Origin: Polytrichum commune
Lineage: Eukaryota > Streptophyta > Polytrichopsida > Polytrichales > Polytrichaceae
DNA length: 64,000 nucleotides
NCBI GenBank assembly: GCA_950295325.1
Contig: OX485803.1
Coordinates: 9,548,001-9,612,000, forward strand
Direction: 5' to 3'
Shown in pieces: positions 33,761 through 44,900 of the stretch. Below the pieces are notes generated by a model. That model searched no databases. It was not told the DNA's origin and was given only the letters and a program-made list of their open reading frames with translations. The position numbers and the translations under genes were made by a program. Numbering within the stretch: position 1 is the stretch's first letter; every line of letters begins with the position of its first letter.

Positions 33761-35754
33761 CTCCCCGGATACTGGCCCGTTTCAGAGATGGAGGAAGCTT
33801 TTCAGAGCCTCCTGTGAGCTTGGCCGCGTGGCCATGATTGTGTGATTGATATTGCGACACAGTCAATTCAAGAGCACGTTAACGAAGGTGCATCATGCCT
33901 ACAAGTGGACAAAGACATACGCATTCTTTCGCATCACATCAATCTTGTCCCGAGGGCCTCCACATACGATGAGTGAGGCCCAGCCTGGGCCCCGTATTAT
34001 TGAGCAAGATGCTTATGATACTACGAGGGTGAGTCCTTCACTCGGTCATATACAATATAGTGAGCGGGACTATTTCAGTTACTTACAATCTTAATTGGAC
34101 ACATGAATCCATGTTTGAGTGGTGGGTAGTTAGGTGCAAATCTATTAAGAACAAACACTAGAAAGATATGTGTTTAGATTGGTCAAAGGTTGTTCAACAT
34201 ACTTGAGGGGGCTTATGTTTCAACATACTTGAGGGGGCTTATGTTGCTTTCTTGTGGTACATCGATATTGGACTTTGAAAGCTCATAACAATTTAAAACC
34301 AACTTTGAAATTGTATGGGATTGATCAAGTTGTTGTTTTTTTTTTGTTTTTTTTAAATTTATAATTGCGGATGCTAGAAATTTCAACCTCGCAAATCCAA
34401 GTAATATAAGGTAGAAAACCACAAAAAGTAACCAAAAAAGGTCCATCTACCTCAGTAGGTGTCAAGGTAGAGTACATTTGCGCACTCTAGCACCGGATGG
34501 CGAGAGAATGTTGTTGCATATGAGCTTACCTCCCTCTCATCCGACACACTATCTCAAAATATTAGTAAGTACGTATTCCAAAGGTTCACTTATTTATTTA
34601 TTCTTATTCTTATTTTTGTAGGGCTTTTGTTTGGGTTCATTTGACACCAAAGTTGATTTCAAAGAACCAAATTAGTCAAGATGGGCATAATTGAGATGAA
34701 TGATCCACACACATATGGCAAACATGTTATCTAACATGGATGGATAAGCTCTAGGGTGTCACTCCTCACGTATTAGAATGTTATGTTTGATAAAATATAG
34801 GGTCTTATTTAATGTTTCAATGTTATGAAAAAATTTGAGAATATATAGGGTCTTGAAATAAATAAATAATCATTCACAAGATATATTTAAAAAAAAACCA
34901 TCAGATCCATGTATATGCAGATTACTTCATGTATTATCCAATGTATGTGCAGATTACTTCATAGCCCCCATGTAAATCCTCTCACCACACCAGAGACTCA
35001 CAACCCAGTGGGTGGAATCTTTGAGGTGAGGCAATCATGCGGCCGCCAAGTGTGCTATGACCTCATGCATTTTGTGTACTCACCTCAAGGTTGCATGATG
35101 GTTAAATCACACCACTAGGTATTTTGTGACTTAATGTTTTGTTCAATTATTCAACGTGTGGTTTCCGAACCTATTGAGATGACTCAAGAATTTCGTTATT
35201 TTGATTTTGCTAGTCCTTGGGAACAAAGTTCGCGTAGTGACAAATTGAGTAGCTTGCAAATGCAATATATGCTTTAGGTTCAACAATGGTTACATCTACT
35301 AACATACCGAGACTTGCAGTAACCCCTAATAGGAGCAAGCACGGTCAAGTATAGAGAAAAAATGCCCCAATATACTAAAACCATAATTTTGTTTCGTCAA
35401 ATGCCTAAAAGTAGTGGTGAAGTGTTGTTTCATGGTGCCCTCTATTGTTATGTTAGATGCTCAATTATAGAATATGAAGATGAGGTCTTCAAAACTTATC
35501 ATTAAAAGTACTACTCAAAACATGATGGCTAAATCTAGCTGTGGACGTAAATTTCATGACCTCAATTTTTTTTTCTTCATATTACTTGAATTCCTTATAA
35601 ACTTGAGGGCACCATTAAAAAACTTTGTAGAAAAACATCAATTTTATTTCATTTAATCATATTCTAAAAAAATTAGACAATTATGTGTTCAATATGCTGA
35701 CTTGCACACTACTTGCACCATCTTCAAAAATATGTATGATTTTCTTGAAAAACA
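33761..35754. other. intergenic stretch, no gene
   Basis: AT-rich; a 22-bp perfect direct repeat (CAACATACTTGAGGGGGCTT, then AT) stands at 34194 and 34219. A 30-bp direct repeat of the GTATATGCAGATTACTTCAT type sits at 34909-34962. No coding signal. Confidence 0.5.
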
Positions 35755-35915
35755 ATTGTCAACATAAATTGCTTGGCTTTCTAGATCAATGTAGTTTTCA
35801 AAGCTTTATGAATTTTTCCTTTGTAAAAGTCAAAGTTAGTATATAGTTTAAAATCACTTTCACCTAAACCTATGCATGGTAATGAAGTTGTGTACGTGAC
35901 CGTGCTTGCACCCTA
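35755..35915 (+). repeat. dispersed repeat, inverted partner of 38180-38340
   Basis: TTGTCAACATAAATTGCTTG, CAAAGTTAGTATATAGTTT, CCTAAACCTATGCATGGTAA and GCTTGCACCCTA have reverse-complement counterparts at 38180-38340 in mirrored order. About 160 bp, roughly 80% similar by eye. Confidence 0.75.
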
Positions 35916-37085
35916 ACACATCTTTTCGGTGTTCATTCCTAAACTACAAACCTTGCCATATACCACTCAAATGTGGCGAAAAAAAACTATTGCATATGGG
36001 CGTACTTCTTATCCAACACAATAACTTGACCCCTTATAAGTTTGTGGCCGATTCACCTCAAATTACTTGAGTTGGACTAAGGTAAAACTCCCATGTACCG
36101 GCCATTATGGTGAAGCAAAATAAGGTCACCAACATCGGCGAAGTTTTCACCAATATTTTCAAGCATCTTTATGGCCAAGCACTTTCATGTGGAGTGAGGG
36201 GTCAAAGTGTGAGATAGTAGATTTGCCTTATTTATAACATGCAAGGTGGAATGTGACCATCCTCGCACTTACCCACTTTGAAAGTTGCATGATTAGATTG
36301 ATTGAACTTTTTAACTTGAGTTGCTAGAAAAGTGAAAACAAATCGATAAAATTTGAAAACTTCGGGCATGATTTAGATAATAAGAATATGGCTGCATGGA
36401 AAAATTCAATGTAAACCACAACAATTTCGAGCCCACACCATGTTGTTTGTAAATTTTTTCTCCGATCCTTTCCTTTTTTTTCCTGCATGAAAGTCAATTT
36501 CCGGGTTCCAAAAAAAAGAGGCAGTCAAGTCCCCCCTCCTTAAACTTCTCTCAAACTTCAACTATCCCTTACAGTCACTGGCCATTGACTATTGTTTTCC
36601 ATAAGAAATTAGCAAACCCTTCCATGCGGAGGAGGGTCCGTATTTTTGTCATCCAATAGTTTTTGCCGACTTTGCCTTGATATGGAGTCTAGTATCAAAT
36701 CCATTAAAAAACACAACCTTCGGGTTGCATACTTTTTCGAGGGCTTTATGTTGGATGAATGAGAGGTACACTCATATGCTATGAATCCCAATCGCCCTCA
36801 AATGTAGGTGTTTGATCGAGAAGGGTGACCACATAGGACCCCACACTATACCTTACTTGCACGTACTAATGACTTTGACCAAAAATAATGATAAGCATAC
36901 CTTCCATCTTCTGACACAACCAATAAATGAGAGACATTCTAGAATGCGAAGGATGGACCATACTTCATAGAGTTCCCTTTTCTTGTGGACACTAGCTAGG
37001 TACTTAATTACTTCATGATGGATTTTGATGAGGAATCCATGTGTTAAGATTGGACCAACCAACCATTGCATAAAATTTTCACTCG
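35916..37085. other. intergenic DNA with dispersed-repeat text
   Basis: No gene. Phrases near 36040 (GTGGCCGATTCACCTCAAAT) and 36735 (GGGCTTTATGTTGGATGAAT) recur in diverged form at 38985 and 39100, so the repeat family of 35.7 and 38.2 kb is longer than the best-conserved core. Confidence 0.5.
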
Positions 37086-37145
37086 ATGTGAAAAAAAGTG
37101 TAGAAGTTGGTGAAGTTACACCAACTTCTACACTTTCTTTCACAT
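37086..37145. repeat. near-perfect 27-bp arm hairpin
   Basis: Left arm 37086-37112 and right arm 37119-37145 pair at 26 of 27 positions around a 6-nt loop (AAGTTA). Core of the arm is AGTGTAGAAGTTGGTG. Confidence 0.95.
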
Positions 37146-38179
37146 TATGCATGAAGCAAATCATAACAAGCACAAAGTGCATAACTATGACACGCCGTAG
37201 TAGTGTTGAGGGTGTTCACTAAAAATTGCACACAAATTGTCTTTCGTTGCAAGTTTTCAGTGACAGCAATTTCTTTGCAGCTTGTCTTTGTAAATTGTGG
37301 TTCAAACTTCGAACCGAGGCTGAGGCCAAAGAATTTTTGTTAACGGAATTATTGTGGGCCATTGAAAACTACATTGTGGCCCACAACACAAACGAGTGCA
37401 TTTGGTGTGCATGTCACGGTTGCTAGAAAAGTAGTGTACGGATCTCCTTGTTCAAAGATGTGATGCAAATGTTTTTAATTGAATGTTGGGATTTTCAGGA
37501 AGTTCGGTCAATCTTTTTGATTACCCGTTTTGCTCTTCCTAGATCCAATCAAGCCATCTCAGAGTCAAAGTTATCAACACTATTTGTAACATACTTTGTA
37601 TGTTCAAAATTTGTCAAATTACCTTTTTAAGGACAATTTGGCAAGTTTGGGTACTTAAAGTTAACAATTTATGTGTCAACTATCTCTTTGGATTGGTTTT
37701 TTGGGATCAATTTAAATTAAATTACATGACTCATTACAATGTTTCTTATGAAACTTTTAAGTTGAAATAATCCAAAACACATTACAATGATGAATATAGG
37801 CCATCCATGTGGGCTACCTCATCTAGGTCATGCCCCACCTTTTGCATAGGAAAATAAGTATAAGTGTGGCATGACACTTGCATATAAGGCCATGGATCAC
37901 TATATTCGTTAATTTGAGACTTTCTCTTGTCTCAAATTAATATATGGACCACAACAACATGGTCTAATGTTTGGGTCGTCCTACCTAAACCATCTTGATA
38001 TGAGTTCTTAATTGGGTTCTTGATATGAACACCCGCTTCAAAGTATTTGCATCTTACAACATTCTCCAATATCTGTGTGATTTTATCCATGTTCTTATAT
38101 TTGTAACTGTCTCAAAATGCCGAAAAAGTCCCAAATTAACAAATATAGTGATATGATATTATTATAGAGTTTATACACT

Positions 38180-38340
38180 TAGGGCACAAGCACAGTCAAG
38201 TACATAGCTCCATTACCTTGCATAGGTTTAAGTGATAGTGATTCAAACTATATACTAACTTTGAGTTTTGTGAAGGAAATCATCAAAAACATTTCAAAAA
38301 CACATTGATCCACAAAGCCAAGCAATTCATGTTGACAAAA
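38180..38340 (-). repeat. dispersed repeat, inverted partner of 35755-35915
   Basis: See 35755-35915. Together they form a 160-bp-arm inverted repeat with a 2.26-kb spacer. Confidence 0.75.
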
Positions 38341-39206
38341 AATTGCAAAGAAAAGTCTACATATTCTAAAAGACAGCGCATTTAATGTTCTTATGGACAT
38401 GAGATGCGTCCAAAGACATGCCACTAGGTTTGTACAAACAAATTCGTCTACAATAACCTTAGTTGCCCTAGTGTTGAGTCCATCAATAGTCTTCATAGCT
38501 CTATGCCCCCCCCCCAACATGCGTAACAAGTTTCTATATATAATCTTTGATCAATAAAGAAAAAGAAAGAAAGTAAAAGAAAAAAACTACACAGTTGCCC
38601 AAAAATGTATAAACATTAACCCCTAAAGGCCAAATCAAACTCATTTTCCCAATATAAAATAATTTAGTTCAATTCAATGCCTCATTAAAGAAAATCAACA
38701 CTTCTTATGTTTGATATGGCCGAACAAATTGCATTTATGTAAAGCTAATTATATTCACAAAAACATTCAACCATCTATGTGTCCAAAATTAAAAGATTAG
38801 AACATATACATTGGTATGGCCAAGTAGTAATGACCGATCGAACAAAATCATCTACTGAATCAACCTCTAGAGTTAGAACATCCACTTTTATTTAAATCCC
38901 ACTTTTGAGGTGTTGTCAAAAGGTGAGAAGTATCACATACAAGTATACCTCTCATCCATCCAGCATAAAAGCATGTTCTTTCATAGTTTTGTGACCGATT
39001 CAATTCAAATAATTTGAAATAGACTTATTTGGGGGTCTTTAAACTAATTATGTTGTCAATTCAACTAGAATTACTAACATCCAAGTTGTATATCATTTCA
39101 AGGCTTTTGTGTTGGTCGAATGAGAGGTACGCTTGTATGAGATAATTCCCTCTCTCCCTATTGGAACTTTTGGCTCAAACTTGAGGAGGAAAGGCATATT
39201 ACTAAA

Positions 39207-39324
39207 GGTTAGTTTTCATGAAGCCCACTCGCCCATCAGATTCTATGGGAAATATAGATTCCACCCGGTGGCATCTACATTTCCACTAGAATCTAGTGGG
39301 CGAGCAGTCTACATGGAAACTAAC
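39207..39324. repeat. 59-bp arm foldback with almost no loop
   Basis: The segment from GGTTAGTTTTCATG (39207) to CATGGAAACTAACC (39324) folds on itself. By eye 48 of 59 pairs match and several mismatches are G-U capable. The centre is CCACC-CGGTGG, so there is essentially no loop. Mismatches are scattered and mostly symmetric, as in a young hairpin locus or a small palindromic transposon. It precedes a GC-richer region that may be the leader of the GT14 gene. Confidence 0.88.
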
Positions 39325-39429
39325 CCTAAGATTGCAGATCATCGCTTTTTCTTTTGCATATTTTTCAAGTACCTACCTATATTTGAGTTTCTATATTATT
39401 TTCATGCAAAAGGCTTGAAGTCTAGTCAC

Positions 39430-39600
39430 ACTATACTTATGCACTGGGCCATACCAGTTCCATGTGCGGAGTACAACCTGAAGTTGCTGCGCCAATTCGG
39501 ACGGTCTGATCGGGAATTGCAGCAACACAACAGGCTCCACAGAAAGCTGGGCATGTCCTCTTCGTCCTGCCTGATGTGAGTACTAACCGAGTCCCAGCAA
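39430..39600 (+). other. possible untranslated or first exon upstream of the GT14 gene
   Basis: A GC-richer island with coding-like composition ending in a GTGAGT donor-like sequence near 39576. No family is recognisable in its frame. It may be a 5' exon of the GT14 gene at 41998 or of an unrelated transcript; there is no decisive evidence. Confidence 0.25.
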
Positions 39601-39799
39601 GTTTCACTGTGTAACAGCCGAGTCCTTGCTAGGTTGACTACGAGCTCTAGCTATTCAGATTCATATATACCGGTGGCATTGTTTGCTAGACTCGCTTGTC
39701 CTCCCCAAAACTCCCACCTTGATGGTTTCCCTCGAACAAAGTTATCAAACATTCATACAAACCTATAACTCTGAGCCTTGCAGAACGTGAGCATTGTAG

Positions 39800-40740
39800 C
39801 TAGAGCTTCCGGTCGTGGTGCTTTGGGATAATATGGATTCATGTTGTTGGGTAGGAATTTTATACAATCCGTGGAGAATCAGCCATACTTGCTTCTTGTT
39901 TGCTTGTTGTCTCCGAAAAGCCTCATTTACCTCGAACAAAGAGGAAGATACATCGCTCCTACTTGAATTGCAGAAAGAGCATTGTAGAGCTTCGCAAGGC
40001 TGGGTAGTCTCTCATGTGTGTGGTTTGAAATCCAAGTTCTTAGGAAAATAATGTTGGGGTACTACGTACAGCACCGGTGCAGGTCGCTTCCTGTCGTGCT
40101 GCTTTAAGATATGGTTCTATATTGCAGTGGGGTAGGAATTTTATTCGGTGGAGCTGCTTATAATTGTTTGCTTGTCCTCTCACCTTGCTTTACCTCGAAC
40201 GAAGAGTCTGATCGAACATACATATCGACTTTATAACTTGCAAAGCATTATAGAGCTTGGCAAGGCTAGGTAGTCTCTCATGTGTGCGATCTGACAACGA
40301 ACAAATTCTTAGAGATGTAATGTTGGAGGAGTGCACTGGTGCAGGTCGCTTCCTGCTTTGGGGCTTCGGGATATTATGGATTCATGTTGTTGGGTAGGAA
40401 TCTTTTTCAGTCAAACTGCTGCTTCTTTGCTTGTTGCCTCCAAAAGCCTCACCTTCATTTACCTCGAACAAAAAGATCAAACATACATAGGTCCTCCTTT
40501 GATTGCAGAAAAGCGCATTGTAGAGCTTGGCAAGGCCAGGTAGTCTCTCATGTGTATGATCTGACATACAATAAGTTCATAGAAAAATAATGTTGGGGTA
40601 CTGCAGCACCGGTGCAGGTCGCTTCCTGTCGTAGCTGCTTTGGGATATTATGGATTCATGTTATTGCAATTGGATAAGAATTTTTCTCACTGGAGGATCA
40701 GCCATGTGAAACTCCTGCAGGTGCAGTAGTACTACTCCCT
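39800..40740. repeat. tandem repeat, about 3.5 units of 262-278 bp
   Basis: The anchor GGTGCAGGTCGCTTCCTG(T)CG occurs at about 40078, 40341 and 40614, and a diverged form near 39805. Each unit continues with GCTTTGGGATATTATGGATT, CATGTTGTTGGGTAGGAAT, TTTACCTCGAACAAA, GCATTGTAGAGCTTGGCAAG and GGTAGTCTCTCATGTGTG. The open frames at 39815-40590 are repeats of this unit, not genes. Confidence 0.88.
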
Positions 40741-40812
40741 CTTCTGTTGCTCTAGTCTTGTTCAATTTTCGAGCTTCTGATGAGCACAGTTTCCCCCTCT
40801 CTTTCTTGCGTG

Positions 40813-40839
40813 AAGGAAGGAACTGCAGTCCTTCCTTCG
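40813..40839. repeat. short perfect palindrome around CTGCAG
   Basis: GAAGGAAGGA and TCCTTCCTTC flank ACTGCAG. Small; recorded for completeness. Confidence 0.7.
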
Positions 40840-41997
40840 TGAAGGTCTCGTGAATTAGTTCCCCTTAGTTCATCACCTCGGTTCAATATCTAGGACGGCG
40901 GTAGATTGTTCACCCCAGCTTGTTGTTGGGTCCTCTTAGAGCGGAGGAGGAGATTCAGTGGTCCTAGTCAGTAATCAGGTCGGCGGGCGTTGTGAGTAAG
41001 TTGTGATGATTCAATTCTTCCCCATGACTTTCGTATTCGGTCGACCTCAATATTTTGATGCCAGGTGTTTGTGATCTTCCTTAGCTCCTATGCAACATTA
41101 TTAAGTGGGACGAGCATGGTCTCTTTTCCAGAGAATGATCTTAGATGGCTGTGCTTTGATTCTATAATACAAGCACAGGATACAAAACCGTTATTCGATT
41201 TCAGCACATATCTATCTGGAGTCGATGGACGAGAGGGAGAAGGATTTAGTAGGTTTAGAAAGAGAACAAGCTTCATAGGTTAAGTCTCCACCAAACTCTT
41301 GGTGTACTCAAAGGTAGACAGTGCTGTCACTTTGCTTTAAGCAGCGAGTATGTATTGGTTAAATTGACCACATATTCGTTAAAACGACCACAATCAATAT
41401 GTAGAGTGTCGACTAGGCTATGACTTGTTATTCAAATTGGTCAAGTTTATAACTTCTAACACAAAACTTCATACCTTACTCTTTTTCATGTATGCAATGA
41501 CGAATCAAAGTTTGACAAATCATGTGACCATGCGATGCGTCTTTATGATCGATTTAACAAACTACGTGGTCGATTCAACACTTCCTTATATAAATTAGTT
41601 TAATTGACTGAAATTGTCTGTAAATATATAAACGATTCTTGATAGCACTAGAACAAGAAAACCAGCGTACCAGAATATGCCTTATTTGGATTACATACAC
41701 AAAATCAATTGATCGGCCTGGCCCCGGCTCAAAACGTCATGGGTAGATGCCCTAAAACCCAGTCACACAGGAATGAGGCAGCCTGATATTATGCTGGTGG
41801 ACATTCTCAGAACTATATGTACTTATTGTACAAATTTTTTTGATGGGGTACTACTGGTTAATCCCTTTTGGTGCTCTTTGTATTGATGCTTGGTAGTGTT
41901 ATTAATTCAGGTACTAGGGACTCAGATTTGCCACAATCTGATCTTATGGTCAGAAACATCATCAGCATTCTGCCACAACTTATAGATTTGCAAAGGA

Positions 41998-44900
41998 ATG
42001 ATGGATGTCAACCGGAAGTGGCGATTACCTCTCATAGCCAGCACAATTGTTCTCCTCCTATTATTGTCCATAGCTGCTTTGAGTCTCAAGCCTTCATCAG
42101 GTTCATACTTCAGGTCAGCGAATATTTTCCTTCATTTTTTTTAATAAGGCATGTGGGTGTCATTTGATTTGTTTGTCATGTTCTCCCAATTTTACCCCAT
42201 TAGGTTTACAAAACGATACTTTTGCTGCATTAGCAGATCTACAATGAAGCATAGCAAAGATTGGATTGAAATTGGACCTCTCTTGATTTAGTTATGGTTA
42301 TGGAAAGTGCATTTCAAGCATGTGTCTTTATGGTCTTTGTTTTTTGACCCTCGGCTAGTCACACACCAATCAAATGATGATGTCCAATTAAGAAAAGTAA
42401 CCAAATAACACTCACATACTGTAGTGGCCAAAGTATTACTCGTGTTCGCAGTTGATTCATATTGCATGGCATTACTTTAATAGAATAAAATCATGTTACA
42501 TTCATCTGTAATTTTAGTAATCGTAGTGTGTTTGTAGCAGTTTTCAATTCTTAAATAAATGGCATTGGAGAAAATGCTCGGTGTTCGTGAAAAAGTCACA
42601 TTCGCACTTGCCTTTCTTTTTCAAGGCTGACTCAGTTTCTAGTCTTAAGGAGTGTGCTTGAACTTTGGCAAAAGTTGTAGTTGGTAAAAACTCATGTAGT
42701 TGGCAAAATTTGGCTCCAAAGACCAATTCAAGTCAACCTTCCTTGCATTTGAGAAAACGGTATATGTGACATTTTTATGTGCAATGTGATGCTTTCACAA
42801 ATACCATGTTTAAAGAAAAAACTCTTCATTTCAAAATAATCTTGCTTCTAAAGATATGAGATTGCCACCTATTGAGATTTTGCCAAATTAACATAGATTG
42901 CTTCAGGTTATTGCAGAATGAAGGACAAGCCATCTATGTGGATCAAAATTACAGCAAAATGACATCAGAACAACTTCAAGAAGATTTACTAAACGTGTTG
43001 CCACCCCCTCCAAGATTGGCTTATTTGATTTCTGGAAACAAAGGGGATGGGGTGCGCATGAGGAGGTTGTTGCAAGCTCTCTACCACCCTCATAACAAGT
43101 ATGTGTTGCACTTGGACTTGGCTGCCAATGCCAGTGAGAAAATAGATTTAGCGCAATACGTGCGCAATGAGCAATTATTCCACACGTTTGGCAATGTGGA
43201 TGTGATTGACAAAGGAAACTTAGTCACCTACCGAGGTCCTACCATGGTCTCCACAACATTACATGGGGCTGCCATGCTCCTCAGAAAACATAAAGACTGG
43301 GATTGGTTTATCAACTTGAGCGCGTCGGATTACCCATTGGTTACTCAAGATGGTGAGGATGTGTGTGTAAATGAATACAATCATTGACTCTCTATTTTAT
43401 TATTTTCTTCTCATAGTATTTCACATTAAAAGTTAAAAGTTTTGTTGTTTCTTTTTACTTAGTTTGATATGCTTCCAATACAACAATATTCTGTGTGATA
43501 TCATTTCTTTGTTTCGGTAGAGATACCACCAATTTAGGTGATCCTGATGAATAAATTACTTTTGGACGGGTTTTTCAGATATTCTTCATGTGTTTTCCTT
43601 TCTACCTCGCGACCTCAATTTCATAGAGCACACAAGCAAGTTGGGATGGAAAGAGTAAGTACCAAACAAGACAAATAAATAAATAAAAATCTAGACATGT
43701 GATGTCTGTTGAGTGGCTGAAACTAAATGTACCACACAGTCCCAGAAACTAAGCTGCCAATTTGAGTGCTTTAATTAACCTATGAATCCCTTTTGGAATG
43801 CACTAGGAGAGCGTAGTATTCATGAGCCTTTTGGCTTCCCAGACTCTAAAATCAATTTCATTTCATTTCATTTGAGGAAATTTGCGTAAGAGTTTCTGCA
43901 AAATCATCCTCTCTTGTGATAGAGGAATTGGCAAGAGAAATGCAAGGAATCTCCAACATTATTATTACATGTTCAGATTCACCAAATTATGGTTTTGAAG
44001 TTGGCAGAGTTTTCACCAAATCTATTTCCAGTGTTATATGGTACCAATTCTAGACCCCTGGATGATGGACCCTTCCACCAAGTTATATTTTCCACTTATG
44101 TTGCTTTCTACTAAAAAAAAAGAACACTCTGTTTGATGCAGGAATGCAAGGGCAAAGCCCATAATTATGGACCCTGCTTTGTATTCAATTAAAAAGGGTG
44201 AAATTTTCTTTGTTACACAAAAGCGACCACTCCCAACAGCTTTCCGCTTGTTCACAGGTTAGGCTCTACTTCAAAAATCATTTTTAATTGCATTCAAAGT
44301 AGAGTAGCAAATGCAGCAACAGTCCACTCAACTCATTTATAGTGGGAGAATTTGGGCGAACCAGATGTTTTCAACCAAACATGTAGGAATCTCGTGGGGG
44401 TTTGTCTTTGTGGGAGATTAGGTGTAGGCCGGCTTGTTCGCCTCTATTCAAGGTATTCATTCAACTCTGAAAGGAGATATTATTCTTCAAGGTTCTTTTG
44501 TTGTTTGTGATGTTTGTTTTGAAATGAAATACAGAATTAGGATGCCTTCAAAATGAAGCAACACTACATTCACGCCGGTGACAACATTAAAGCCATCCTT
44601 TATCTAGTGTGGGTCAGCAAACATGATTCCATCCAAGACTGAACTAGTATATTGAAACGGGCGACCTTCCTAGAACTTGAACTATGGTCCATCCTGCCAC
44701 TATGGTCCACCAAATCATAATGCGAGTGTCCAGGATGTTTCAAACCAATCATGTGGGAACTTCGAGGTGGCTTAAACCCTTGAAGGCCTTAAAGCAGATG
44801 TGTTGAGAACTTTGAGGTTCAGTTGCCTAAAGATCGGTCAGAAGAATACTCAGGTGGACAACCTTTCTAGGACTTGAGTTCCGGTGCACCTACCACTATG

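Noticed and set aside
39207-39324. Naming the foldback as a known conserved plant miRNA
   Set aside because: Neither arm matches a conserved miRNA I can recall; left as an unnamed foldback.
39815-40590. Short frames in the 39.8-40.6 kb interval as genes
   Set aside because: They repeat with the ~270-bp tandem unit and differ in frame between units.
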